Assembly (NCBI GenBank): GCA_018343915.1
Contig: JABRWF010000007.1
Span: 2,852,001 to 2,916,000, forward strand
Source: Agroathelia rolfsii
Taxonomy: Eukaryota > Basidiomycota > Agaricomycetes > Amylocorticiales > Amylocorticiaceae
Direction of reading: 5' to 3'
Length of the DNA: 64,000 nt
The notes under the pieces were generated by a model. It did not search any database, was not told the DNA's origin, and saw nothing but the letters and a program-made list of their open reading frames with translations. The first letter of the stretch is position 1. Each line of letters starts with the position of its first letter. Made by a program: the position numbers and the translations under genes. Positions 33,435 to 45,100 of the stretch are shown here, in pieces.

Positions 33435-34441
33435 TGTCAAGGCTTGCGCACTTGACTATACCAAAAGACACAACCTGCTTAGTAAGCTTGCAGGCGGGCT
33501 GTAATGCCGGGTTTTATGTGTACTGCTTGTTTGGTATTTATATATGAACACCCACGTGCTCCCATTGCTGCCTTTCATAATAGTATACCTTTATCCCCTA
33601 CTTTGCTAGGATTGCGTTTGGTACTCTAGACGTAGTGTCTTCCCGTGTGCTCTCTTTGCGTCAAATAGGTTATACAGATATTTCTTACTGAGGACAGGCG
33701 GCTTAGCCCTCCGTGGTCACCAATGTTTGCAGGGACTTATTACTGCCCTGGCCTAAATGAATAGGACTTAATCATGTGTGTGCCCTCTGATGTATTAGGG
33801 ACTTAAACACTTAGTGGTCTCCTTGTAACGAGACCTTTATATGCTTACTAAGTTGCCCTATAGGCCTTACACTTAATAAGGAAGGAAGGGAGAGAGAGGG
33901 GGTTGGGCTAGGATGTGTGTAAGCCTGAAGACAAAAAAATATATTAGTTTTATGTAAACAAGAGGGGAGACGCCCTTACCTGAAGGCAAAAAGGTCGAAG
34001 CTAAGGTTCAGGTAAGGGCTACATGCTTGTATTTATACATAAAATGAAGGGCCCATGCGCAGCTCTGATGGTCTGTGCGCAACAGGGTTTGTAAGCGGAA
34101 ATGACTAGAATGCAGGGGCAGTGCTTTGTTCCTAAGTCCGATGAGCAACCAATCGGAATGATGAGTCTAGTACTCCTTAGTAATTGCACAGTGATTGGAA
34201 CAACCCTGGTTCCTGAGTCTAGACCTTTTAATGAAAAGGAATTGGTCTAGACTCCGCCTTCCTAATATACTCTTGTCACGAGCACTCCTGTCACGTGGGG
34301 CTAACATAGCTAGTCACACGCGTGTCAAGATGTCGCCTGCAAGGTATTTCATCCATATCTCAATAAATAAAAATCGTAAAAATACAAGAAAAATATGTAC
34401 ATGTTCATAAGGAATCAGCGCAAAATATCCAACTCATAACA
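33435..34441 (-). repeat. 5' LTR of element 2
   Basis: Copy of 26954-27960 with scattered transitions, ending AACTCATAACA before the duplicated GCCAT. Confidence 0.94.
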
Positions 34442-34446
34442 GCCAT

Positions 34447-34998
34447 GCATCCAAAGCCCTAATAATTCCCAACATTTCCTTATCCCAAATGTCGTAATTT
34501 CGTTCAGCGTCATTCATTGCTTGGGAGAGGAAAGCGATTGGTTGCCAAGAGTTGTCTGATTGTTTTTGGAGGAGGACTGCCCCTATTGCAAAATTTGAAG
34601 TGTCTGTCTCTAACCGTGTTTCTGCTGTTTGAGAGTATGCTCCAAGTACCGGTGCCGAAGTAAAGGCTGTTTTTAGGGATTCAAAAGCTTCCTGTTCTTC
34701 TGATCCCTACTTCCAGTCTGTTTTCCCGGTTAGGCGGTCCAAGGGTTTGTAGATCTGCATGAAGTTCCAAATGAAACGTCAGTAGTAATTTGCAAGACCT
34801 TGAAAGCGCCAAACGTTGGAAACCTTCTGGGGTGTAGGCCATTCTAGAACTGCCTTAACCTTTTCAGGGGTCATACAGATAGACCCAAAGGAGATTAATG
34901 CACCCAGGATATCTACTTTGGGGACATCGTATTTGAATTTCTTGAGGTTTGCAAATAAGTCGTTTGCTTTGAGGACTCCTAACACTTCTAAAACCCTT
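34447..34998 (-). pseudogene. RT end / RNase H start of element 4
   Basis: Continues the element 4 pol after the element 2 insertion: ...DKEMLGIIRALDAW joins WRHYLIG across the GCCAT site. The frame 34779-34985 covers the RT thumb (DILGALISFGSICMTPEKVKAVLEWPTPQKVS). TGG codons occur where element 3 has its two TGA stops. Ends at the CCCTT target site of solo LTR B4. Confidence 0.87.
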
Positions 34999-35853
34999 TG
35001 TCATGAGTAGGAAATTTTTGGCGATTTTTCGGTTATTTTCTTGTATTATTTGGACAAATACTTAATTAGTTATTGCACTTTTCTTTTTCTTTTTCTATTC
35101 TTTTTATAAAATTACCCCTTTAGGGCGTGGACTGTGGGCAGTGCTGTGGTCATGTGATTGGCCCTCACGTGTTCCAAGCCGCACGTCACAGGAGTAATCT
35201 CGGGGCTGTGCGCACTTCTATTTCACCATCACGCACAGCCTAGGAATACAAACTTCCTTCACTGATCAATTCCTAACGGTTACTGGTACCGGTCCGGAAA
35301 CGGATCTCCACACGGATGCCCGGTGGAGTTAGGGTCAAAGATCTTCCCCTGCATTGCCACCAATTATGCTTCTATCTCCCTCTGCGCACAGACCATCAAA
35401 GCTGCGCACGAACCCTTGTAGAATAGTATAAATAGTGCATGTAACTTGTCCTGAAGAGCCCAGCTTCGACCTCTTCGCCTTCAGGCAAGTAACCCCAGGA
35501 TTGTATTCACTTTAATAGATTACTAATAAAATCTTCGCCTTCAGGGTAAATTCCTTAGGCCTAGGCCCCACATCCTAGCCCCCCCTCTCTCTCTCTCTCT
35601 CTCCCTTTTACTTGTAGGTGGTGCAAATCCCCTAAGTGCGTGTGCGTGTGAAACCATAAGAGCATCGATTAAGTGCGAGATAAGAAAGTACCCGGCCCCT
35701 CTTCAATAGATATAAGAGTAGGGTAACTGTGGGAACACTCGTACTTAGGTACTTCAGAGGACTTAATTGTTAAGAAGGATACGCTTTGTATTTGAAGTTG
35801 GTTGTGGGTGTTGACCTGCATTCTACGACAAGTCAAGGAGTATACCCTTGACA
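34999..35853 (+). mobile_element. Solo LTR B4 (family B, plus orientation)
   Basis: 855 bp, TGTCATGAGTAGG to CCCTTGACA with perfect TSD CCCTT (34994-34998, 35854-35858). Inserted in the RT region of element 4 in the opposite orientation. Contains an uninterrupted CT repeat at about 35585-35602. Confidence 0.94.
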
Positions 35854-35858
35854 CCCTT

Positions 35859-36964
35859 GAATGTAGTTCTGACTCTGTTTGGGCACCAATTATGATATCG
35901 TCGATATAATGGACTAGCTACCCTAGCTGATTGAATCTGTAGAACAGGTCATCCATCATTGTCTGCATCGTTGCGGGTGCATTACAGAGTCCGAACGTCA
36001 TTACGGTTGGCTCAAATAGTCCTTTGTTGGTAATGAAGGCGGCTTTATGTTCATTGCCCTCTCAGATCCGGATATTATTAAAACCCCATTGCAAGTCAAT
36101 TTTACAAAACATCCAAAACTTAGTCATTTTGTCTTGTAACTCAGAAATAAGAGGGAGAGGATAGGCATTTTCAATTGTTTCCGCATTGAGCTTGTGGTAG
36201 TCCTGGACTGGACAAAGCAAACCATTCTTTTTTGGTACAAAGAACATAGGGGCAGCAATCGGACTTTCAGATTTTCTGATGTACCCTTTTTCGAGGTTCT
36301 CTTGTAGGTAATCTACTAGTGCTTCTTCTTCTCTGACCAAAAGGGGATACGCCTTACTTCTGCACAGTTGGGCTCCATCCTTGAGCTCGATTTTGTGATC
36401 CCAGGGCTTTCTGAGTGGTAGTCTCTGGGAAGCTTCTTTTGAGAAGACTGATATGTACTCAGATGCCCATTCTGGTAGGAGGCTAGAAGAGATTGCTAGT
36501 TGGTCTGGATGCGTAATCTTGCCTGCCAACCAGTCTATTACTGGATTTTCCAACCGGAGCCAGTTGATGCCCAGGATCACATTTTCTTGCCCGATGTCTG
36601 TGACCAGAAATGGAAGTTTCTTTCTTATTCCGCCAATACTTGTTTCGAGAATAACAATTTCTTCAATTTTTCCTTGGGCATTGAGTAAATTATCTATGTT
36701 ATGTACGGGGATTGAATGAGGAAGTTTTTTTGTTTTTATTTTATTTTCTGTGATAAAGCGGGAATGTACGAAAGAGGAAGAAGCGCCTGAGTCTATCATA
36801 GCTAGTGTTACAAGTGAAGAAAAGAGTCCATGGAACATGAGGGGAATGTGGAGGTGCTGTCCATGCGCACCAGAAATAGAGACTGCATTACAAGAGAGGA
36901 GGGAAGAGAAGCGGTTTGAAAGATATGGGTCAGCCAAAATGGCCCTTTCCGTCGACCCTTCTAA
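35859..36964 (-). pseudogene. Protease and RT N-terminal half of element 4 pol
   Basis: The frame 36062-36937 covers protease (IDSGASSSFVHSRF) and RT motifs up to KIDLQWGFNNIRI. The YIDD region lies beyond a stop, between 36061 and 35859. Reads as -1 frame continuation of gag at heptamer 36970-36964. Confidence 0.87.
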
Positions 36965-36970
36965 AAACCC
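36927..36970 (-). promoter_or_regulatory. Frameshift signal of element 4 (partly decayed)
   Basis: Heptamer G GGT TTT (36970-36964) and gag stop TAG (36963-36961). Stem GGGTCG (36958-36953) pairs with TGACCC (36932-36927), with one C-to-T change leaving a G.U pair. Confidence 0.7.
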
Positions 36971-38421
36971 GCTTTATCTTTGAAAGCGGCCAATGCCATT
37001 GCTTGCTGTTCGACCAATGCCTGCAGGTCAGCCATTGTCACCGTTGTGGAGCCCTTGTTGATATCATCGGTAGCGGCTGAAGTGCCGAGCTGGTCAGCAG
37101 ATGGGGAAGGAGTTGTTGTTGTAGCAGCCTGGACCCTAGAACCTTGGTACCTCGAGACTCGGGGGTTGGTACAATTTGAAGCAAAGTGCCCCCATTGTTG
37201 GCAGTTGTAGCACTGCACCGTACTTAGGTCTCTGGGTGGATGTCGACTTCCTTGGTTTGTGGGGTTTGAGGGAGCCTGGACTGCTTGTGCTGCATTAATA
37301 GTTATTGGGTTAGCAGCCATCCCTTGGTTGTTCTGAAAGCAGGGTCGCGGCTTCTAGCCATCCGTCCAGATTCCAGCATCCCTAAGGCCTTCCTCTGCAT
37401 CTACTGCTACTTCGATTAGATGTTCTAGGGTGTCGCAACGTTCTTTGGGGTATCCTCCGATAACACTCCTGATTTTCGGGGATAAGGCTTGCCAGTATTG
37501 CACCCTGAGATCTTCTCCCGATAACTTGGTTTGGTTGGCGAGGGTGGAAAACGTCACTGTAAACTCCGCAACTGAGGATGTGCCCTGCTTTATGTCTTGT
37601 AATTTTTAGAGGGTGATCCTCCCGAAATCTCTTGCACCGTATAATGCCTTGAATTTGGCATACAAGTCTTTTTCGAAGTTAAAGCCTTTAGTGTCGATGA
37701 CGTCATCGAACTTCTGGCTCCAAGCTTTTGGAGCACCTTCTAACAAACCCACGAAGAACCTAGCTTTTGTGTAGTCACTAGCGTAAATTTTTGGGTTGAG
37801 TTTTATGTGGTTCTCAAACCCGAAGACAAATGACTGGTATTTTGTCCAGTCCCCTGAAAACTTCTCAGGTGCTTGTCCAATTTCTTTTGGGGTGGAGGAC
37901 AATGCGACGGTAATGGGTGCGGGTTGTTCTCGTTCGAGAAGGTCAGTAAAGCGAGCCTGAGTCTCTTGCATCTGTTCTATGGAAGTTTGGATGCAAGCCT
38001 GATTGGCTTGAAGGAGTGCCAAAATCTGGCCTAATTCCTGGGGGAGGGACATTGATGCTGGTTCTTCCTCTTCAAAGGCTTCTTTGTGTTTTTCTCTGCG
38101 GCGTTTGCGGCGGCTCTTAGAAGGGGATGGATGTGGTGCTATGGGTGATTCAGGGTATGACGCTTCTGTGGTGTAGCATCGGTGGAATTCGGAGGGGGAG
38201 GGGTATTCAGAGGGTGCTTCTTCTTGCCCTTCTGGAGTCTTGGGGGGTGATGCTTGTGTAGAGAGGCCTTCTTCCCCTAATTCTTCTTCTTCCTCAGAAA
38301 TGTGCGGAGCTGAGCTCAATGCGACTTCTCTTGTGACTTTGGGTGGGGATGCTGTGGATTTAGCGGCCCAAGGGACCGGGACTTCTTTAGGCTGGTAAGA
38401 CGTGCCCCTGCGTGTGCTCAT
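36961..38421 (-). pseudogene. gag: Gag of element 4, fragmented
   Basis: Starts MSTRRGTSYQPKE at 38421 and aligns to gag of element 3. Breaks: a stop near 37606 in the Gag core, and the TAG at 37356-37354 after GIWTDG that element 3 also has. The knuckle is CYNCQQWGHFASNC, and the last residues DKAGF precede the slippery heptamer. Confidence 0.9.
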
Positions 38422-38885
38422 TCACAGAGCAAAAAGTATGATCTTCTTCGTCACTAGTGGTCATACCAGTTTCCAAATGCAATTGATGGGATTTTTCTTC
38501 TTCTTCCGGGGCTAGAGCTTGCCCGTATTGTAGTCACACAAAATTCACTCAAAAAAATTTTAATGGCAGGGGGGGGGGTGGAAAAGGTGCCACTTGCACT
38601 TAGTGTCAATAAACTTTGATCCCCAAGGGGGACTCCTAGAACGCCAAATGGTTTAGGTTTGTAGTGCGCTTTGGATATAGCCAAGAAATCACGTGGAGCG
38701 TACATGCTATTCTTGTCTAGACGGAGTTGTAAATGGGCTTTGGAGGGCCATACACAATTGCTTTCCGAAGTAGTTTGACACTTATGCACTCAGAAGTTTG
38801 TGCGTAAATGAAGGGTAAGAAAATGCTCTTCATAAGTAATTGTCACTTGCTTCTTCTCAGACCGCGGGAGTCCGAGGGAACTGGT

Positions 38886-38896
38886 AGCTTTGATCT
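38886..38896 (-). promoter_or_regulatory. Primer binding site of element 4 (two transitions)
   Basis: Element direction AGATCAAAGCT, 2 nt inside the 5' LTR. The leader at 39284-39274 is AGCTTCGACCT, so two positions no longer pair; both changes are G-to-A type, as expected from decay after insertion. Confidence 0.65.
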
Positions 38897-38898
38897 AA

Positions 38899-39748
38899 TG
38901 TCAAGGGTACACTCCTTGACTCTCGAGAATTTGTGGGACAACTCCCTCAAATGTCTTCTAAGTCTAAAGATTGCCCTTCTTAACACTAAGAATATGCGAA
39001 GTACCTAAGAATACTAAGTTTTCCCACAGTTATGCTAGACCCTTATCTATTGGGGTGCACCGGGTACTCTGCTTAATATCTTACGATGCTCTTACGGATG
39101 TTCACACGCTTATGAGGGGATTTACACCACCTCCAAGTGAAAAGAGAGAGAGAGGGAGAGAAAAGCTAGGATGGAGGGCCTAGGCCTATGAGTATTACCC
39201 TGAAGGTGAAGATTTTCATTAGTAATCTATTTTAAGAGAATACAATCCGGAGTTTACTTGCCTGAAGGCGAAGAGGTCGAAGCTGAGCTCTTCAGGACAA
39301 GTTACATGCACTATTTATACTATTGTAGAAAGGTCCGTGGGCAGCTTGGATGGTCTGTGCGCAGAGGGAGATAGAAGTATAATTGTGGCAGTGCAGGGGA
39401 AGATCTTTAACCCTAACTCCACCGGGCATCCGTGTAGAGATCCGTTTCCGGACCGGTACCGGTAACCATTAGGAATTGATCAGTAAAGGAAGTTTGCATT
39501 CCTAGGCTGTGCGTGATGATGAAATGGAAGTGCGCACAGCCCCGAGATTACTCCTGTGACGTGCGGCTTGGAACACGTGAGGGCCAGTCACATGACTACA
39601 GCACTGCCCATAGTCCACGCCCTAAAGGGGTAATTTTTATAAGAAAATAGAAAAAGGAAAAAAAGAAAATGCAATAACTAATTAAATACTTGTCCAAATA
39701 ATACAGGAAAATAACCGAAAAATCGGCGAAAATTCCCTACTCATGACA
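38899..39748 (-). repeat. 5' LTR of element 4
   Basis: 850 bp, TGTCAAGGGTACACTCC to CTACTCATGACA, partner of 23355-24203, followed by the duplicated CCACG. Confidence 0.93.
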
Positions 39749-39753
39749 CCACG

Positions 39754-40261
39754 GTTATCATGCTCAATACCATGTGGGGTGACTAGGGTTTTGGATTGCG
39801 GTGGGGGGGTAATTTTGGCTGGTAGTAGGCGGGTGTAGGGCAGACCATCCAGATGTCAGGACCACTGGCAGGGAGTCAAGTCCACCCGGCCACTGTGGGG
39901 GTCAATAATGGATCAGATGTAATAATGGGACTAGGTCCGGGCCCAACATGCTTAGCCAGCAATCACGGGTGTAGGTGCAAGAGAAGAATAGAATAGAATA
40001 ACAATGAGTGACTAATGTAGGAACGGATAATAGGTAGTAATAAGGAATCAGAAAGAACGAATGACTAGCAAATGAGCACATGCACGTCAAGCAAATGAGT
40101 GTGTATGTGCAATGAAATGGACAGTCTGAATGAAGACCATGTATACATCCATGTCTCCCTATATCCCCTCTCCTCGGCATCTTGGCATCTCTCCCTCTAA
40201 GGTGGTCTCCCTCGGTGTCGTCCTCAATGGGTTGTGCCCAGTCGGCTATCAGTCCATAATA
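39754..40261. other. Unassigned repeat flank, possibly 5' end of element E
   Basis: Lies next to the 5' scrap of element E once element 4 is removed. Has a G-run (about 39804-39810) and AT-rich stretches. No coding signature; the 92-codon minus frame at 39902-40180 has no recognisable domain. Confidence 0.3.
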
Positions 40262-40721
40262 CTCTCCACTCTCCCTTATTAAGTGTAAGGCCTTTAGGGC
40301 AACTTAGTAAGTATACACATAAAGCCTTGATATAAGAAGGCATAACTTCCTGAAAGTCCCTAATAAATCAGAGGGTATATGTATGAACAAAGTCCTATTT
40401 ACTTAGGCCAAGGCAGTAAAAAGTCCTTACAGAGATTTATTGACTACAGTGGGCTAAGCTGCCTATCTTGAGTAAGAAATACAATAGAAACTATTTAATG
40501 TGAAACAAGTACATGGGAAGACAACACATCTAGAGTACCAACCATAAGCTTAGCAAAGTAGTTGCTAGAGTATACTATTACAAAGAGTAGCAACGGGAGT
40601 ACATAGGTCTCCAAAGTATAACCAACCTAGTAACACATATAAAACCTAGCTTTACAGCCTGCCTGCACTCCTTAGAAGCAGGTTGTGTTTGTTGGTTAAG
40701 TCAAGTGCATAAGCCTTAACA
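40262..40721 (+). mobile_element. Family A LTR fragment, 5'-truncated, decayed
   Basis: Matches the last ~450 bp of solo LTR A1 (TTATTAAGTGTAAGGCCTTTAGGG onward), ending GCCTTAACA instead of GCCTTGACA. Nearly all CpG sites are converted to TpG or CpA, so it is old. Confidence 0.8.
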
Positions 40722-41199
40722 AGCATGGCACAACTACCAGAGTGCACAGTGTGCACTGGATCTTTATTGTTCTTATTGTTTTCCTTGCCTTTCTTTATTT
40801 ATCATTTTTATGACTACTGTACTTAGTATATAGTACTGTACTTGATGTAGTAGATACAGTAGTCAGAAAATTAAGTGTGTTTAGCCCTAAACAAGCCCTA
40901 CACCTGCTGCATAGCCAGCAATCAACCTGTAGACTTGAGCGTCCTCAAGTATCTCATTCTATTCTCTCCCTCTAGCTTGTTATCTCCCGCTCTATACCTG
41001 ATCTTACTGGACCACCCGTTCAACTTGCTATATGCCATGACTGCTTGCCATGCCACCTGTATTGCTGCAAGCTCTAAGATATCAAAGAGGCAACTCTACA
41101 AACCCACAGGGCTGCTATCTGGCAGTGAGCAGCTTAGTAGTTAGCACCCCTGGGGCATCACCGCACTGCCTAAGCTAGCTGCAAAGGCAGCTCTTGACA
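40722..41199 (+). mobile_element. Family F LTR fragment F3, CpG-depleted
   Basis: Matches the reverse complement of F1/F2 from the CpG palindrome to the LTR end (GGCAGCTCTTGACA); the other half is missing. CpG dinucleotides are mostly replaced by TpG/CpA. The former palindrome is now AGTGCACA-G-TGTGCACT (40741-40757), still a perfect inverted repeat. Confidence 0.8.
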
Positions 41200-41501
41200 G
41201 TACTTACTTATAGGCCTAGGCCTTTAGTCCTAGCTTTCTTTCTCTCTCTCTTTCTTTCTTTAATTGTGGGTAGTGAAAATCCCCCTTAAGCATGTGACTA
41301 CATAAGAGCATTAATTGTGAATAAGATAGGAAAGTACCTGGCCATGCCTTTAATAACATTAAGGCTTGCAGTATCTGTGGGAAAACTTGTTCACAGGTAC
41401 TTTATAATACTTAGTGTTAAGAAGGATACTTATTGTGCTTGAAGTAAGGTTATAGGTGTTTTACTTGCAATTACAACAAGTCAAGGAGTGTACCCTTGAC
41501 A
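41200..41501 (+). mobile_element. Family B LTR fragment, decayed
   Basis: Matches the 3' third of family B LTRs (TAGGCCTAGGCCTTTAGTCC, CT-rich stretch, GTGGGAAAAC, end GTCAAGGAGTGTACCCTTG-ACA). The 5' part is missing. Confidence 0.75.
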
Positions 41502-41812
41502 TGTTATATTTAGCCCTAAACAAGCTTTACACCTACTGTATAGCTAGTGGTCAACCTGTGAACTTGAGTATCCTTAAGTATCTTGTCTAGACTTTGTCTT
41601 CTGCTTGATTCCCTTGCTCTATACCTAATCTCACTAGACCTCCTGTTTAACCTGCTATATGTCTAACTACTTGCTATATTGCCCATATTATTGCAGGCCC
41701 CAAGATATCAAAGAGGTAACTCTATAAACCTATAGGGCTACTATCTAGCAGTGAGCAGCTTAGCAACTAGTGCTTCTAGGGTATTGCTGCACTGCCTGAG
41801 CTAGCTGCAAGG
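41502..41812 (+). mobile_element. Family F LTR fragment F4, split by element G
   Basis: Second CpG-free F fragment, ending at the TSD CAAGG (41808-41812). Its last bases (GCAGCTCTTAACA) resume at 52255-52266 beyond element G. Confidence 0.75.
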
Positions 41813-42100
41813 TGTAACGGGCACAAGCAAAGGATGGATTAATGAGAGAGTGGGCAAGACAGTAAGGACAGGTGTGTAGAGAGAACAATAGGAGTACCCA
41901 ATACTGGAGTTGGTTTGACAAAGAGAAAGGAAAACGTTGAGGGCATGAAGCCACCAAGTGAAAACTACATTACGTAATGTAACAACCCAAATCCCTCAAG
42001 CCGGGCTCGGGTGCGTCAAAACCCTGTGGGAAAAAGCTACCGAGCCCAATCCCAAACTAAGTTCCATCATTGAAAAGGTGTAGCGGCCTGAGCCGTTACA
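41813..42100 (-). repeat. 3' LTR of element G
   Basis: TGTAACGGGCACAAGC to GAGCCGTTACA. Contains the palindrome CATTACGTAATG (about 41970-41981). Confidence 0.95.
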
Positions 42101-42170
42101 TCATCCCCCTTCTAGGGAGGTGACCAAGGATGGCAGCAAGTGACTACTAGGAATCGCATCATCGAGGTAG

Positions 42171-45100
42171 TCAAGCCACGCGTCCCAATCTTGTAGTGGT
42201 CTGCTGAGGTGGAGTGTATTTGGCACGGAGATTTTGTCGAGTAGTAACAGGAGACGGGGATCGCGGCCTAACGGCAGGGGGAGCCGCAGCCGTAGAGGTA
42301 TCTGTAGTCAATATTGGTAGTGTATGGTCTGAAGGAGAAGATTGGGAACTAAAACGACTTAGCGAGTGGGTTTGATTGAGGAGTGCCTGCGACGGTCGAT
42401 GAGAGCGTGGATGCCGGCGATGGTAACGATCGATGAGCTTGTTAGTAGTTGTCGGCAATTCAGAAAGGCCAATCCATGTGTCTTCTTGAGGTGAGGTGTT
42501 CTTGAAGCGAACTAGGTATTCAAAACGTTGCCCGATCTTGCGGGAGTCCAAAATTGCATCAATTTGTGTAGCAGCATTGTCTTCCGGGTCTAGTTCGAAG
42601 GGGTCGGGTTCAGCATGAGCATGGAAGTCCGACGGGTCCTTATAGGGCTCAAGGAGAGAGACATGAAAGACAGGGTGTAAGCGCAAGAGATAAGGGGGAA
42701 GCTTGAGGAGGAATGCACGCGAGCCAATGGCGCGAATGACTGGGTAAGGCCCAAGGCAACGATGATCGAGCTTGGCAGCTGGTCGAGTTGTCTTGATGTT
42801 TCGTCGGTGTAGCCAGACTAGTTGCCCTGGCTGGATGTCTGGCATGCCAGCTGTGTGACGGTCGAATGCGCGCTTCTGGACCTCTTGAGCATGTTCAAGC
42901 TCAGCCTTGAGTTCTGCATGAATCTGTTCCAATCGAGCTGTAAGGTCCGATGCTGCTGGAACAGATGATTCAATCAACTTGGGCTCAAAGGAAGGGTGGA
43001 AAGCAAACTGCGCGAAAAATGGTGTTTGCTTGGTCGACTCATTTTCTAGGTTATTGAAAGCAAACTCAGCAAGCGGTAGGTAGTCTACCCAATCATTCTG
43101 TTGATACGACACGTAGGCACGTAGGTACGTTTCCAACGTCTGGTTGGTGCGCTCAGTGAGGCCGTCCGTTTGGGGATGGTATGCTGTCGACATGCGCGCA
43201 TCAACCTGTAGAAGCTTTGTGAGTTCTTTCCAAAAACGCGATATGAACAGCGAGCCGCAATCAGAAATGATGGACTCGGGGAGTCCATGATAACGAAAAA
43301 TCCGATCGAGGAATAGCCATGCTAACTCAGGGGCCGTGAGCGTCTCCTTGCATGGTATAAAGTGGGAAGCACGAGAAAACCGATCGCATACAACCCAGAT
43401 AGAGTCGTAACCATGTGAAACCGGGAGCTTGACAATGAAGTCCATAGATAATGAGATCCATGGGCGAGTAGGAATATCCAGGGGTTGTAAAGGGCCAAAT
43501 GGGCAATGGCGAACGGTTTTGATACGAGGGCAGATGTCACACGCCTCGACGTAACGGCGGACGTAGGTAGCAATTCCTGGCCACGAATAATTGCGTTGAA
43601 CTAGCTTGAGTGTGCGGGTGCGACCGGGGTGACCTGCTGTTAGTGTGTCATGTTGGGAACGCAGTATTTCTGCTTGCAAGGTAGCCGGGACAAAGAGACG
43701 GCCCTTATGGAATACTATTCCAGATTCAGCTGAGAAATCTGGATTGCCTTTGACTAGCGCCTTCTTCCATTCTTCATCATCTTGAAGGGCATGCTTGAAA
43801 CGCTCGAGGAGCTCTGAGTTGTCAATAGTAAGGGTTGTAAGGGCTGAGATAGTGGTCTTTGGCGATGGATGAAGGGTGTCTGCAGGGAAGAGAGGATCGG
43901 TATGATAGGGCTTGAGTAGGGTACGGTACTGCACTTCAAGGGTGTCATCCCCCTTCTGAGGGACAAAGTCCGGACGTCGTGAAGGCACATCTGCTACGTT
44001 CTTGATACCAGGTCCCCAAGTGAGTTTAAAGTCAAATTCTGAAAGAAACATGGCCCAGCGAGCCTGTCGATGATTCAAAACACGAGAGGACATGAAATAC
44101 TCAAGGTTTTTGTGATCCGAGATCACAGAGATGGGGTAGGGGTTGCCTACAAGCCATGCACGCATGTCTCTAAAAGCATCGACAATGGCCAACAGCTCTT
44201 TGTCGTACACTTCGTAGTTGATTTCGGCTGGTGTAAACTTGCGGGAGTAGTATGCGACTGGGTGTAGGGCACCATCCTCATCCGGTTGCATGAGAACGGC
44301 AGCTAAGGCGAAGTCTGAGGCATCCGTTGCAAGTGTGCATAGTTGTCGAGGATCAAAGTGACGAAGGGTTGGGTATGACAATAGCGCACTCTTCAGTTGC
44401 AAGAATGCCGAGCGAGCCTGATCATCAAACACAAATTCGACATCCTTCTTGCAGAGAGTGGTAAGGGGAATAGCAATCTAGGAGTATCGATGAACAAAAC
44501 GTTGGTAGAAGTTAGCAAATCCTAAGAAGGATTGGACATCCTTGACTGAACGGGGTTCCGGCCAGTCGCGAATTGTATCCAATTTCTTAGGCAACATGCT
44601 GATACCGTTAGCACCAATAACATATCCTAGGTAGTCCACTTCGTGTACATCGAATACGCATTTGTCCGGGTTGGCGAATAGTCTTGCGGCTTGAAGTCGA
44701 TCAAGAACCTTTTTGACATGGTTATCATGCTCAGCCTGTGAGCGAGAAAAAATTAGTATATCGTCAAGGTATACGACACAGAAAATATCAAGATAGTCGC
44801 GAAGTGTGTCTTGGATGAATGCTTGAAAGGTAGAAGGAGCATTTGATAAGCCAAATGGCATAACCAGGGTTTCGAAAAGACCCAATGGCGTTCGAAAAGC
44901 TGTTTTCCACTCGTCACCTTCCTTGACACGAATGAGATTGAATGCATTCTTGAGATCAATGCTGGTGAATATTTTGCAGCCTTGTGTGCGGTCGAGAAGG
45001 TCATCGATAAGAGGGAGTGGATAACGGTTCTTCTTAGTAATTGCATTAAGACCGCGGTAGTCGATGCAAAGCCGGAGTTCACCCGATTTCTTGCAAACAA

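Larger units (their letters stand above)
26954..34441 (-). mobile_element. Element 2: family A gypsy element, decayed, nested in element 4
   Basis: 7,488 bp with 1,007-bp LTRs (26954-27960, 33435-34441) and perfect TSD GCCAT (26949-26953, 34442-34446). Co-linear with element 1 over its full length, but gag and pol carry many stops, mostly explained by C-to-T or G-to-A changes. The two LTRs differ visibly more than those of element 1, so it is older. Confidence 0.95.
23355..39748 (-). mobile_element. Element 4: family B gypsy element, decayed and split by three insertions
   Basis: LTRs at 23355-24203 (3') and 38899-39748 (5') with perfect TSD CCACG (23350-23354, 39749-39753). Internal DNA is interrupted by solo LTR C2 (24986-25840), element 2 (26954-34441) and solo LTR B4 (34999-35853). 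Without these it is about 7.2 kb, the size of element 3, to which its coding segments align throughout. Many stops; substitutions relative to element 3 are mainly transitions. Confidence 0.94.
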
